DNA of 29,106 nt, taken from positions 1-29,106 of IMG/VR virus record IMGVR_UViG_3300042691_052111; one strand, given 5' to 3'. Made by a program: the position numbers and the translations under genes. Below, one piece after another: positions 22,405 through 28,864 of this stretch (its first letter is position 1; every line of letters starts with the position of its first letter). Source of the stretch: a virus. Below the pieces are notes generated by a model. That model saw nothing but the letters and a program-made list of their open reading frames with translations. It was not told the origin of the DNA and searched no databases.

Positions 22405-23898
22405 TTAAGACTCCAAATCTTGTTTTTTTACAGCATAACCTTGCGCTGCTGAAGAAGCTCCACCGGCTGTTGACATCTCTTTTACACTTTTAAAATAATT
22501 AATTTGTTTTTCTCTATTACGAACAGCTTGTTTAGAATTATAACATCCTAAGTTTCTTTTTGTTTTTTTTGATAATAAACAATATTTATTACCACGCTTA
22601 GTAATGGTTTCATTAATTATTTTTTCAATATTATTTTCATCTATAACTTTTTTTTCTAAAGATGATTCTGTAAAAGGTTTAAAAACATTTAATAATTCAT
22701 TTATTGGTTTATAAAAACCTGATGGTTTATAAACTTCGCCGTCATAATAAAAAGAAAATTCTTTATTATTAGTATATTTATCTAAGTGTTTTAAATTTTT
22801 TAACTCATTTTTTAATCCTAAAAATGAATTAGAAGTATTAATATAATTAATTGAATTATTAATTTGTTTGTTCAATCGATTAAATGATGTATTATTAGTC
22901 AATAACATATATGCTTGAATAGTTTTTAATAAATTTATAGAATAATTTATTATAATTTCTTCTATTGGTTTAATAGCATTTTTTAATATTTCTTTTTTAC
23001 TAAAATCATTTAAGATATTATTTCTAATATATTCTCTTTGTGGTACTTCAAGTTTATTATAAATATCTTGACTACCTATTCCTTTAATACCTAATACTCT
23101 TTTAGCAATGTTCATTTTTGATAAAGGATTATATGAACCAGTATTAGATTTTTCTAATAAAGCGTTTAATAATATATATACCCTTGAAAGTATGTAATCA
23201 TCTATTGTAGAATCATCACCAAGAACAAACTTACTATTTCCAATATATGAGTTTGTATTACTCAATGAATTGTCAATTTTATTTACAGCATAATTATAAT
23301 ATTCTTGATTTTCGTGTTCTCTTAATTTTCTTATGGCAGCTACTTCATTTGTATAATTTTCATATTTTAATTTATTTTGCCATTCAGTTAAAAGATCATT
23401 AAACTTATTAACTTGTATTGTAACTTCTTTAACTATCATTTTACCAGATTTATCATATTCTCCATGACCATCTGGTAAAACATTAAAATGTTTAGTATTA
23501 TAGTTAAAAGCATTATCAGGTTTTAAAATTATTTCTATTGTATAAAAAATATTGTTATCAGAACCAAATATACTTTCTTGTTCTTCTTGATTCATACTAT
23601 TAATATTTTTTTCTAAGTTATTTAAAGAATAAAATATTTCTTCTTTTAAATTTTCACAAGTTTTTAAATATTCATTAATATTTTTATATTTTTCTTTTAT
23701 TTCTGAAGGGTTGTTAGCAATTAACAATTTTCCTTCTTTAATATTATATGATAATAAAACTTTTTTACCTTTTGGAAGTTCTTGTTTTTCTAGAACAAAA
23801 TTAGAAGTTTTTGATAAAGCCTCTTTTAAATTTTTAAAAGATAGCTTACCATTTTCATATAAACTTCTAATTGATCTTTCAAAAAGTAAATTTTCCAC
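22405..23898 (-). CDS. large phage protein of unknown function, 497 aa (GTG start)
   Basis: Start taken at the GTG at 23898 (MENLLFERSIRSLYENG), which AAGGA precedes by seven bases; the upstream in-frame TTG/GTG codons lie before that site. Helix-rich and Asn/Lys-rich. A notable part is the C-terminus: KYCLLSKKTKRNLGCYNSKQ-AVRNREKQINYFK, a small motif also seen at the ends of other T4-like phage proteins, followed by a Gly/Ala/Ser tail (STAGGASSAAQGYAVKK). Probably a virion or procapsid-associated protein. No catalytic motif recognised. Confidence 0.6.
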   Translation of the reverse strand: MENLLFERSIRSLYENGKLSFKNLKEALSKTSNFVLEKQELPKGKKVLLSYNIKEGKLLIANNPSEIKEKYKNINEYLKTCENLKEEIFYSLNNLEKNINSMNQEEQESIFGSDNNIFYTIEIILKPDNAFNYNTKHFNVLPDGHGEYDKSGKMIVKEVTIQVNKFNDLLTEWQNKLKYENYTNEVAAIRKLREHENQEYYNYAVNKIDNSLSNTNSYIGNSKFVLGDDSTIDDYILSRVYILLNALLEKSNTGSYNPLSKMNIAKRVLGIKGIGSQDIYNKLEVPQREYIRNNILNDFSKKEILKNAIKPIEEIIINYSINLLKTIQAYMLLTNNTSFNRLNKQINNSINYINTSNSFLGLKNELKNLKHLDKYTNNKEFSFYYDGEVYKPSGFYKPINELLNVFKPFTESSLEKKVIDENNIEKIINETITKRGNKYCLLSKKTKRNLGCYNSKQAVRNREKQINYFKSVKEMSTAGGASSAAQGYAVKKQDLES

Positions 23899-23899
23899 T

Positions 23900-24061
23900 T
23901 TATGTTTCCTTATCACCAACAAATATTTTATATGGCGTATTTGTATTCTTTAAAGATGGAACACTGTTTACATGCTGAATAAACGGCCTGTAAACAGTGG
24001 TTCCTCCAGAACTACCACTGAGCCATGAAGGATCAATATTTATTGTAAAGTCCCTAGGCAT
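23900..24061 (-). CDS. small phage protein, 53 aa
   Basis: Read from the ATG at 24061, sharing a base with the stop of the preceding gene (TAATG). Starts MPRDFTINIDPSWLSGSSGG and ends YKIFVGDKET. It ends one base before the GTG of the 497-aa gene. Tight spacing on both sides and a strong stop-start overlap support it as real; no function is known. It contains the inverted repeat at 23962-23999. Confidence 0.6.
   Translation of the reverse strand: MPRDFTINIDPSWLSGSSGGTTVYRPFIQHVNSVPSLKNTNTPYKIFVGDKET
23962..23999. repeat. perfect 11-bp inverted repeat, 16-bp spacer
   Basis: CACTGTTTACA at 23962-23972 and TGTAAACAGTG at 23989-23999, inside the 53-aa gene. No T-run follows, so it is not an ordinary terminator. 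It could be a regulatory stem-loop ahead of the 497-aa gene or a protein-binding dyad. Confidence 0.75.
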
Positions 24062-25212
24062 TATTTTTTAATAAAACGACGAATTAGTTCATTATAAACT
24101 CTTTCTTCTTTAGTTTTAAATGCTTCATTTAATAAACGCTCGCGGGATTCAAAAAGAGTTGGATATGGATTTTTTTTGCTTTCTTGCATTTCTTCAGGTA
24201 CATCTGAAGCTTCTAGACGTGCAATATATGCAGCAATTTCCGCGTCTATTTCTTCTCTTTCTGCTTTTCTTTTAGCTATTAACGCTTCTAATTCTTCATC
24301 AGACATCATTGGAGCATCATCTGCTTCGGCTCTTGCTGCAGCACGTCTTCTGGCTTCTCTTTCTTTATCGGCTATATCAAATGCCATAGCGCTATCATAT
24401 GGATCTACCTTGGAACGCTTACCACGTACTGGCATTTCTTCTGGTTCTTCTACACCTTCATCATCATCTATTTCTAAATCTTTTAAATCATCTGCACTGG
24501 CTTCTTCACCAGTATCTAAATCTTGCCTTTTGTCCTCTTCTTCTTCATCAGGGCGATACATACTCATACCGCCTTTATGTGGAGCAGAACTTCTTTTTAT
24601 TAACTTATCTAAATCTTCAATTTCATGTAGTCTGTCCATATCTTCCTTTTTCATTTCTTTTTTACCTTTTTTTGCTTGTTTAGCAGCTTTTTTCATTGGC
24701 TCTTTTTTGTTGCCGTCATTATCCAAATCTAAGAAATCTGGTTTAGAAGCTTCATTGAGAGTTGTTTTATTTTTTTTAAACATATTTTTTTTCTCCATTT
24801 TCATTGTGTCTGTCCAAGTACGAAACATCATATTTCCACGCTCAAACGCATCTCTTTCCATTTCTTTTAATCCTTCATCATGTAACATATAAGAAGGATC
24901 AGAAGCAGTTAAGGATATGTTTAGATTGTCATTAAAGCCATTTAGCTTTTGATCATGATGTATTAGCTCATGTGCAAAAGATCTAAGTACATCTTTACCA
25001 TGCCTATCAGTTATAAAAAGACAAATTTCTTCTGTTTCTGGATTATAATAACCTGTTTTTCCTAGTATATCTTTTGAATTTTGTTTATCTTTTTTTAAAG
25101 TAACTTTAGGTTTCCTTTTCAAATTTAATAAATTATTGGCAAAATTATAGTATTCTTGAATATAAAATTTCAAGTCTTCATGACTAATATTTTCAAATAA
25201 TAAATTGCTCAT
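24061..25212 (-). CDS. HExxH protein with long acidic region (probable virion-associated metallopeptidase)
   Basis: 383 aa. Residues ~1-130 form a zincin-like domain: TGYYNPETEEICLFI, then SFAHELIHHDQ with HExxH near residue 81, and EMERDAFERGN as possible third ligand. Next comes KPDFLDLDNDGNKKEPMKKA, a D-x-D-x-D-G calcium-loop-like motif I know from T4-like virion proteins. The middle and C-terminus are low-complexity and highly charged (DEEEEDKRQ, RRRAAARAEADD), ending with NPYPTLFESRERLLNEAF and a basic helix. The ATG at 25212 follows a terminator's T-run by a few bases and lacks a ribosome site. Function: maybe processing of virion proteins; inferred. Confidence 0.65.
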   Translation of the reverse strand: MSNLLFENISHEDLKFYIQEYYNFANNLLNLKRKPKVTLKKDKQNSKDILGKTGYYNPETEEICLFITDRHGKDVLRSFAHELIHHDQKLNGFNDNLNISLTASDPSYMLHDEGLKEMERDAFERGNMMFRTWTDTMKMEKKNMFKKNKTTLNEASKPDFLDLDNDGNKKEPMKKAAKQAKKGKKEMKKEDMDRLHEIEDLDKLIKRSSAPHKGGMSMYRPDEEEEDKRQDLDTGEEASADDLKDLEIDDDEGVEEPEEMPVRGKRSKVDPYDSAMAFDIADKEREARRRAAARAEADDAPMMSDEELEALIAKRKAEREEIDAEIAAYIARLEASDVPEEMQESKKNPYPTLFESRERLLNEAFKTKEERVYNELIRRFIKK

Positions 25213-25215
25213 TAT

Positions 25216-25254
25216 AAATAAAAAAACTACTTATGCACTATGTCATAAGTAGTT
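25216..25254 (-). terminator. strong intrinsic terminator
   Basis: On the minus strand AACTACTTATG and CATAAGTAGTT pair perfectly over 11 bases around an eight-base loop, followed by a run of seven T's. It separates the 46-aa gene from the HExxH gene, leaving only three bases before the next ATG. Confidence 0.88.
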
Positions 25255-25280
25255 CTTAGGATAGATAAAATCTTAATTAA

Positions 25281-25421
25281 TTAGTATATTTGGATGTGGA
25301 TTACTGTTTCTTTTTTATCTTCTTTTTCTTTTTTTTGTATATATTTTTGATATTCTTCGTAATAATTTGGTAATTCTAGTAGTAATTCTTTTCTTTTTTC
25401 TTTCTTAGGAGGTAAGAACAT
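25281..25421 (-). CDS. small charged phage protein, 46 aa
   Basis: ATG at 25421 with AGAGGAAA upstream. Starts MFLPPKKEKRKELLLELPNY, a helical Lys/Glu-rich middle (YYEEYQKYIQKKEKEDKKE), ends TVIHIQIY. No recognised family. It lies directly before the terminator at 25216-25254. A good ribosome site and closed spacing support it. Confidence 0.55.
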   Translation of the reverse strand: MFLPPKKEKRKELLLELPNYYEEYQKYIQKKEKEDKKETVIHIQIY

Positions 25422-25464
25422 TAATATTTCCTCTGGGAGAACAGCCCCCTAATATTATTTAGTA

Positions 25465-25662
25465 TTATGCTTGAGCTATAGCATCTATTTTTTTCTTATT
25501 TATATTTTTATAAATCCTTCTGTAATGATCTGGATGATCTATCATAAGCTGAGATAGAAAGTCATTTCTAGCCGAACTTGACATTTTTGTAAAAACATAA
25601 ACAATTTGTTCTATATCTTTTGACGATAATTTATCCGGCATTATTAATTTTTTTAAAAGCAT
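25465..25662 (-). CDS. small phage protein, 65 aa
   Basis: Start taken at the ATG at 25662, which has GAGGA eight bases upstream; an ATG at 25641 (MPDKLSSKDIEQIVYVFTKM) would give 58 aa and looks like a natural N-terminus but has no site. Helical: LSSKDIEQIVYVFTKMSSSA, RNDFLSQLMIDHPDHYRRIY. Function unknown. Overlaps the end of the exonuclease gene by 32 bases. Confidence 0.6.
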   Translation of the reverse strand: MLLKKLIMPDKLSSKDIEQIVYVFTKMSSSARNDFLSQLMIDHPDHYRRIYKNINKKKIDAIAQA

Positions 25663-26230
25663 CGTATGGTTCCTCAAAAGTGAAATACTTATTTTCTGTA
25701 TACTTCATCAACTGTTCCCACACTATTACTGTTCTTTCGCAATCCGCTAAAGCAGTATGCGCCCTTCCACTGTATTTAATATTAAAATATTTGCACATGC
25801 TATCCATTGAACATGATTTTAGTTTTCCTTCATTAACTAGTTGTTGACCCATGCTTTTTGTATCAATATATTTTGGAATTTTAGGAAACTTTATGCCATA
25901 TTTCCAATATTGTTTGGAAATAAAACGTAAATCAAAAATTAAATTTTGACCAATTAAATGATCTGATTTACTAAATATTTCTTCTAAAATATTAAAACAT
26001 TTAACAAAAGAAATAGAATTTTTCCAATCATTTTCATTATAACCATTAATATTTAATGCTTCTGGTGAAGCAGCTAAAATATTGCTAGGTTTTATTTTAA
26101 ATTCATGTTTTTTAAGACAGATTAAATCTGCATTATCTTTTAGTTCATATTCAATAATACCTAATTGAATTATTTCATGCTTTTTTAAATCCAACCCAGT
26201 TGTCTCAGTATCTATAGCGGTGATAAACAT
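25631..26230 (-). CDS. DnaQ-like 3'-5' exonuclease (DEDDh)
   Basis: 199 aa from the ATG at 26230, in a TAATG junction with the HNH gene. Exo I: FITAIDTETTGLDLKKH (D7, E9). Exo II: LIGQNLIFDLRFIS (Asp). Exo III: SGRAHTALADCERTVIVWEQ (His and Asp five apart, the DEDDh signature). The family removes nucleotides from 3' ends, as a proofreading subunit or in DNA/RNA turnover. No polymerase is seen in this window. Coupled translation with the HNH endonuclease suggests joint DNA processing. Confidence 0.88.
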   Translation of the reverse strand: MFITAIDTETTGLDLKKHEIIQLGIIEYELKDNADLICLKKHEFKIKPSNILAASPEALNINGYNENDWKNSISFVKCFNILEEIFSKSDHLIGQNLIFDLRFISKQYWKYGIKFPKIPKYIDTKSMGQQLVNEGKLKSCSMDSMCKYFNIKYSGRAHTALADCERTVIVWEQLMKYTENKYFTFEEPYDAFKKINNAG

Positions 26231-26751
26231 TAAATTCTTTCTAAATAAAATTTCCAACACTCTGGAATATTATTTAAGCCATAATATTCACTATTAATTT
26301 CTTGAATGTATGGAAGCTTGTTTGGTTTTTTTGGTACTTTAAATAGTTTAAAATTTATTTCTTTTAGACTTTTCTCACCTTTTCTTTGATTACAAGAATA
26401 GCAAGAAACAACAACATTTTCCCAAACAGTCTTTCCGCCATCTTTTTTGGGAACAATATGATCTATTGTAAAAGTGCTTAAAGAAACTTTTTTAACACAA
26501 TATTGACATAAACCTTCATCTCGTACCCAAACATTTTTTCTAGAAAAACGGATTGATTGTTTATGCCATGTTTTTTTATTATTTTTAAATGCAATAACAG
26601 CAGGAATTTTTAATTTTATTGATGGTGACTTAATATAAGCATCGTATTCTTCTACGATATTTGCTTTGTTTAGAAATACTAATGTAACCGCTTTTTCCCA
26701 AGTAATAACACCAAGCGGTTCATAAGAAGAAGAAAGAGCTAGAACTTTCAT
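26230..26751 (-). CDS. HNH endonuclease-like protein
   Basis: 173 aa with GGAGG before the ATG at 26751. The N-terminus MKVLALSSSYEPLGVITWEK is typical of the stand-alone cellular/phage HNH proteins (LVLNxSYEPL). The nuclease part has RDEGLCQYC, FTIDHIVPKKDGGKTVWEN (D-H-x-x-P, then N) and VSCYSCNQRKGEKSL: two CxxC pairs holding zinc and the beta-beta-alpha metal site. It need not be a homing enzyme, because no intron interrupts a neighbouring gene. Function may be DNA nicking during packaging, recombination or host DNA cutting. Confidence 0.85.
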   Translation of the reverse strand: MKVLALSSSYEPLGVITWEKAVTLVFLNKANIVEEYDAYIKSPSIKLKIPAVIAFKNNKKTWHKQSIRFSRKNVWVRDEGLCQYCVKKVSLSTFTIDHIVPKKDGGKTVWENVVVSCYSCNQRKGEKSLKEINFKLFKVPKKPNKLPYIQEINSEYYGLNNIPECWKFYLERI

Positions 26752-26807
26752 AGTGCCTCCATAGCACGTACATCATACTAGCTCTTGCTCCGCAGGTAAA
26801 GCCCTTA

Positions 26808-27062
26808 CTATACTTGGACGTGCATAATTTCAGTAGTGCTATTATCAGATTTAATATTTAAGTCTTTAACAAATACACTATTAACATTTCCACATTTAGC
26901 ACATGAGAAAATAGGAATTGGTGCCATCATATCCTTACCTGTCTCGGTAACCAATCCAGAAACATGTTTTATTACAAACGTTTGATTAAATACTTCATTA
27001 CTGCATTTTTCACAAGCAACATTTTTTGCACTTTGTACTTGCATAGCTGTTAAATTAGACAT
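26808..27062 (-). CDS. zinc-ribbon phage protein, 84 aa
   Basis: MSNLTAMQVQSAKNVACEKC, ... FSCAKCGNVNSVFV: two CxxC pairs about 35 residues apart form a zinc ribbon. The middle FVIKHVSGLVTETGKDMM is beta-rich. AAGGAG precedes the ATG. Small conserved proteins of this kind occur in T4-like phages with no known function. The 56 bases after it (26752-26807) carry only a weak hairpin (GTAA/TTAC). Confidence 0.68.
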   Translation of the reverse strand: MSNLTAMQVQSAKNVACEKCSNEVFNQTFVIKHVSGLVTETGKDMMAPIPIFSCAKCGNVNSVFVKDLNIKSDNSTTEIMHVQV

Positions 27063-27072
27063 ATATATCTCC

Positions 27073-27402
27073 TTATAAACTCATAATAATCATACCTGCA
27101 AATGCCATCAACAAACCAACTAATTTATGACCTTGTAACTCATTGCTTAGAATAATAAATGCTGTAGAATACCAAGCTGCATGAAAGAAGAAAGTTTGGA
27201 ACACCGACATCAATGTTAGTGGTAAAATATTAGCTCTTAATTGATAAGCAAAAATACTAGCACTTATAAAGCTAGTTAAATAAGACCAATACCATCCATA
27301 TAAACCATCTCTTATTGCTTTAGATAAAAAAGCAGCAAATATTCCATTGCTTACTAAACAAATAGCAACAATAATAATTTTTATTTGATTTGTCACTGGC
27401 AT
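27073..27402 (-). CDS. four-span small membrane protein (DMT/SMR-like)
   Basis: 109 aa with four hydrophobic segments (about residues 8-27, 37-55, 58-82, 89-108). The end HKLVGLLMAFAGMIIMSL resembles the last helix of small drug/metabolite (DMT superfamily) proteins. Size and topology fit an SMR-like integral protein of the inner membrane, but the SMR glutamate in helix 1 is absent. A holin-like role cannot be excluded since it follows a lytic transglycosylase. No ribosome site; TTATAATATG spans the start. Confidence 0.6.
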   Translation of the reverse strand: MPVTNQIKIIIVAICLVSNGIFAAFLSKAIRDGLYGWYWSYLTSFISASIFAYQLRANILPLTLMSVFQTFFFHAAWYSTAFIILSNELQGHKLVGLLMAFAGMIIMSL

Positions 27403-27413
27403 ATTATAACATA

Positions 27414-28061
27414 TTATAGTTTAATTTTACACATGTCCCATTCCATAATTTTTCTTCTTATTTGCGGCACTTTATTATTCCGATGATCTTTTTTGATCAC
27501 TGCCCAATAAGCACCATTTTTTACAACTATTTTTTCATGACGTTTTATTTGTGCAGTAAGTATCCCTATGCCACATGATAAATTAAAATATGGATCAAAT
27601 ATTGTTTTTCTTATATCATCATCTTCAAATTGTATATCTTGTGTCCAATTAAAATCACAATAATTTCTCCAGTAAGAATCTTCATAACTCAATTGTAGCA
27701 ATCCTTCGCTGGCTATAGTTTTTCTAGTAACACGATCTATTCCCAAGCTTGGTTCTTCCATGCGGGCTTTTTTATTCCAACCGCTTTCATACCAACTCAT
27801 CATAGATATAAGCTGCGCCCAAACATCCACTTGTTCATCACGATTTAGTTTATAAAAATTTGGACAGAACAAATCCATATCCTGAACACGATCAAGGATC
27901 TCAAAATTACGATAGATTTGTTCACGCACATGATCACTCCAACGATAACGCTTTGGATGATCTTTTTCCCAAGCAAGAGGCTTGTGAATGGCGGCTGGCA
28001 CAATACCAGAAAACAAAAAAAGGGCCGCGAGGCCCGAAACAATTTTTTTCCAATTTATCAT
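27414..28061 (-). CDS. secreted lytic transglycosylase-like protein
   Basis: 215 aa. An N-terminal signal peptide is clear: basic MINWKKI, hydrophobic core VSGLAALFLFSGIVPAA, then the mature protein. The lysozyme-like fold is shown by ISMMSWYESGWNKKAR (catalytic Glu92) and SEGLLQLSYEDSYWRN, matching the ES...GLxQ motifs of SLT-type transglycosylases, then CGIGILTAQIKRHEK. It should act on peptidoglycan in the periplasm. It follows two tiny membrane proteins (ATGA junction with the nearer one). An intrinsic-terminator-like sequence lies in its signal-peptide codons. Confidence 0.8.
   Translation of the reverse strand: MINWKKIVSGLAALFLFSGIVPAAIHKPLAWEKDHPKRYRWSDHVREQIYRNFEILDRVQDMDLFCPNFYKLNRDEQVDVWAQLISMMSWYESGWNKKARMEEPSLGIDRVTRKTIASEGLLQLSYEDSYWRNYCDFNWTQDIQFEDDDIRKTIFDPYFNLSCGIGILTAQIKRHEKIVVKNGAYWAVIKKDHRNNKVPQIRRKIMEWDMCKIKL
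28011..28035 (-). terminator. terminator-like hairpin inside the transglycosylase signal sequence
   Basis: On the minus strand GGGCC-TCGC-GGCCC (five G-C pairs, four-base loop) followed by TTTTTTTGTTTT, a canonical intrinsic terminator form. It occupies codons 9-17. The Ser-Gly-Leu-Ala-Ala codons are unusually GC-rich for this genome, arguing that the stem is selected. Confidence 0.65.
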
Positions 28062-28225
28062 GGATTTATATCCCTTTGTAATGTGTTAGCATATCGCGGA
28101 GGCGGTTTAACACTCTTCCAATATATGCTGCCAAAAAAAGCAGTAAGTATTAAAATAGCTCCAAGACCGGCACAAAATATCAAATTAAGTACATCAATTA
28201 ATTCCCTTTTTTCTTTATCACTCAT
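28058..28225 (-). CDS. small single-span membrane protein, 55 aa
   Basis: ATG at 28225. Charged start MSDKEKRELIDV, one transmembrane segment (about residues 13-36, LNLIFCAGLGAILILTAFFG), then IYWKSVKPPPRYANTLQRDI. The stop overlaps the transglycosylase start (ATGA). Position and topology suggest a lysis protein (holin-, pinholin- or spanin-like), but no family match is claimed. Confidence 0.6.
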   Translation of the reverse strand: MSDKEKRELIDVLNLIFCAGLGAILILTAFFGSIYWKSVKPPPRYANTLQRDINP

Positions 28226-28226
28226 A

Positions 28227-28328
28227 TTATATAGCTTTCCATAGCAACCAGATGATGCCGCCAGCTACACATAATAGTACAAACGCTTTGGCTATGTCAA
28301 CCAAGCGGTCAAGTTCATTTTGATTCAT
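28227..28328 (-). CDS. very small membrane protein, 33 aa
   Basis: ATG at 28328 with AAGGA six bases upstream. MNQNELDRLVDIAKAF is followed by a membrane segment VLLCVAGGIIWLLWKAI, which reaches the C-terminus. Its stop comes one base before the next gene's start. Strong ribosome site and conserved spacing favour a real gene. A role in lysis is inferred from its neighbours. Confidence 0.55.
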   Translation of the reverse strand: MNQNELDRLVDIAKAFVLLCVAGGIIWLLWKAI

Positions 28329-28330
28329 GC

Positions 28331-28528
28331 TTATTCCTTTATAATAGGTATAACTTCTAATTGGTCATCATATAGATAAAGCGGCTCCTTATCCACCCCC
28401 CTATCGATCTCTATATAATAAGTACCAGTATATTCTTCTCTGTCTATGCCGCTAACATATCCATAAACATCTTCGTATTTACGAACACGAACAAAATCAC
28501 CCAATTGTACAAGGCATTGGCGATTCAT
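28331..28528 (-). CDS. small beta-rich phage protein, 65 aa
   Basis: Starts MNRQCLVQLGDFVRVRKYED. The pattern GDFVRVRKYEDVYGYVSGID is KOW/SH3-like (a short beta-barrel); EYTGTYYIEIDRG and LEVIPIIKE complete it. Function unknown; such folds often bind nucleic acid or protein. It starts six bases after the preceding stop. Confidence 0.6.
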   Translation of the reverse strand: MNRQCLVQLGDFVRVRKYEDVYGYVSGIDREEYTGTYYIEIDRGVDKEPLYLYDDQLEVIPIIKE

Positions 28529-28534
28529 AAGACA

Positions 28535-28762
28535 CTATTCAGGTTTAGAATTATCTAATAAATAATTTTCTACTGTTACTCCATAGGTATGCATAAAAGC
28601 ACGCTCACAAGCTTCCATAAGCGCTCTATAATCTTCATTATAAAGCATTTCTGCTAATTCTTTTGGCGTATCTCTATAAAATTTTAAAATAGAACCATAT
28701 GAAGCTTCTTCTGTTAATGATTCTTTAATGACTTCTCGTAAATATTCTTTAGTTATTTTCAT
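28535..28762 (-). CDS. small conserved phage protein, 75 aa
   Basis: AAGGAG precedes the ATG at 28762. Starts MKITKEYLREVIKESLTEEA, an N-terminal helix I recognise as recurrent in T4-like phage (often virion-linked) proteins, followed by an acidic helical part ending VTVENYLLDNSKPE. No enzyme motif. First gene after the GC-rich terminator at 28800-28858. Confidence 0.65.
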   Translation of the reverse strand: MKITKEYLREVIKESLTEEASYGSILKFYRDTPKELAEMLYNEDYRALMEACERAFMHTYGVTVENYLLDNSKPE

Positions 28763-28799
28763 AGTTTTCTCCTTTAAAATATATAGTCATAAAAGCAAT

Positions 28800-28858
28800 A
28801 AAAAACCCGCCAACAGTGGGCGTGCCGCCATACAGCAGGGGGCAGAGGCAGTGCGGGT
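28800..28858 (-). terminator. GC-rich, multi-hairpin intrinsic terminator
   Basis: On the minus strand ACCCGC (28853-28858) pairs with GCGGGT (28805-28810) and is followed by TTTTTTATTGC. Inside lie further GC stems (TGCC/GGCA, CGCC/GGCG) that could form an alternative shorter terminator CGCC-CACTGTT-GGCG. It begins seven bases after the stop of the right-edge gene. Confidence 0.8.
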
Positions 28859-28864
28859 ATCTTA

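Noticed and set aside
24176-24892. 238-aa plus-strand reading frame opposite the HExxH gene
   Set aside because: Ser/Ala/Leu-rich antisense shadow of the acidic, low-complexity minus-strand protein; no ribosome site and no plus-strand neighbours.
26230-26751. Homing endonuclease interpretation of the HNH gene
   Set aside because: The N-terminus matches the stand-alone cellular-type family and no neighbouring gene is interrupted by an intron or intein.
28270-28300. TTGACA-N18-TATTAT promoter-like sequence in the 33-aa gene
   Set aside because: Imperfect -10, lies fully inside coding sequence, and the downstream genes have their own tight coupling; not enough to call.
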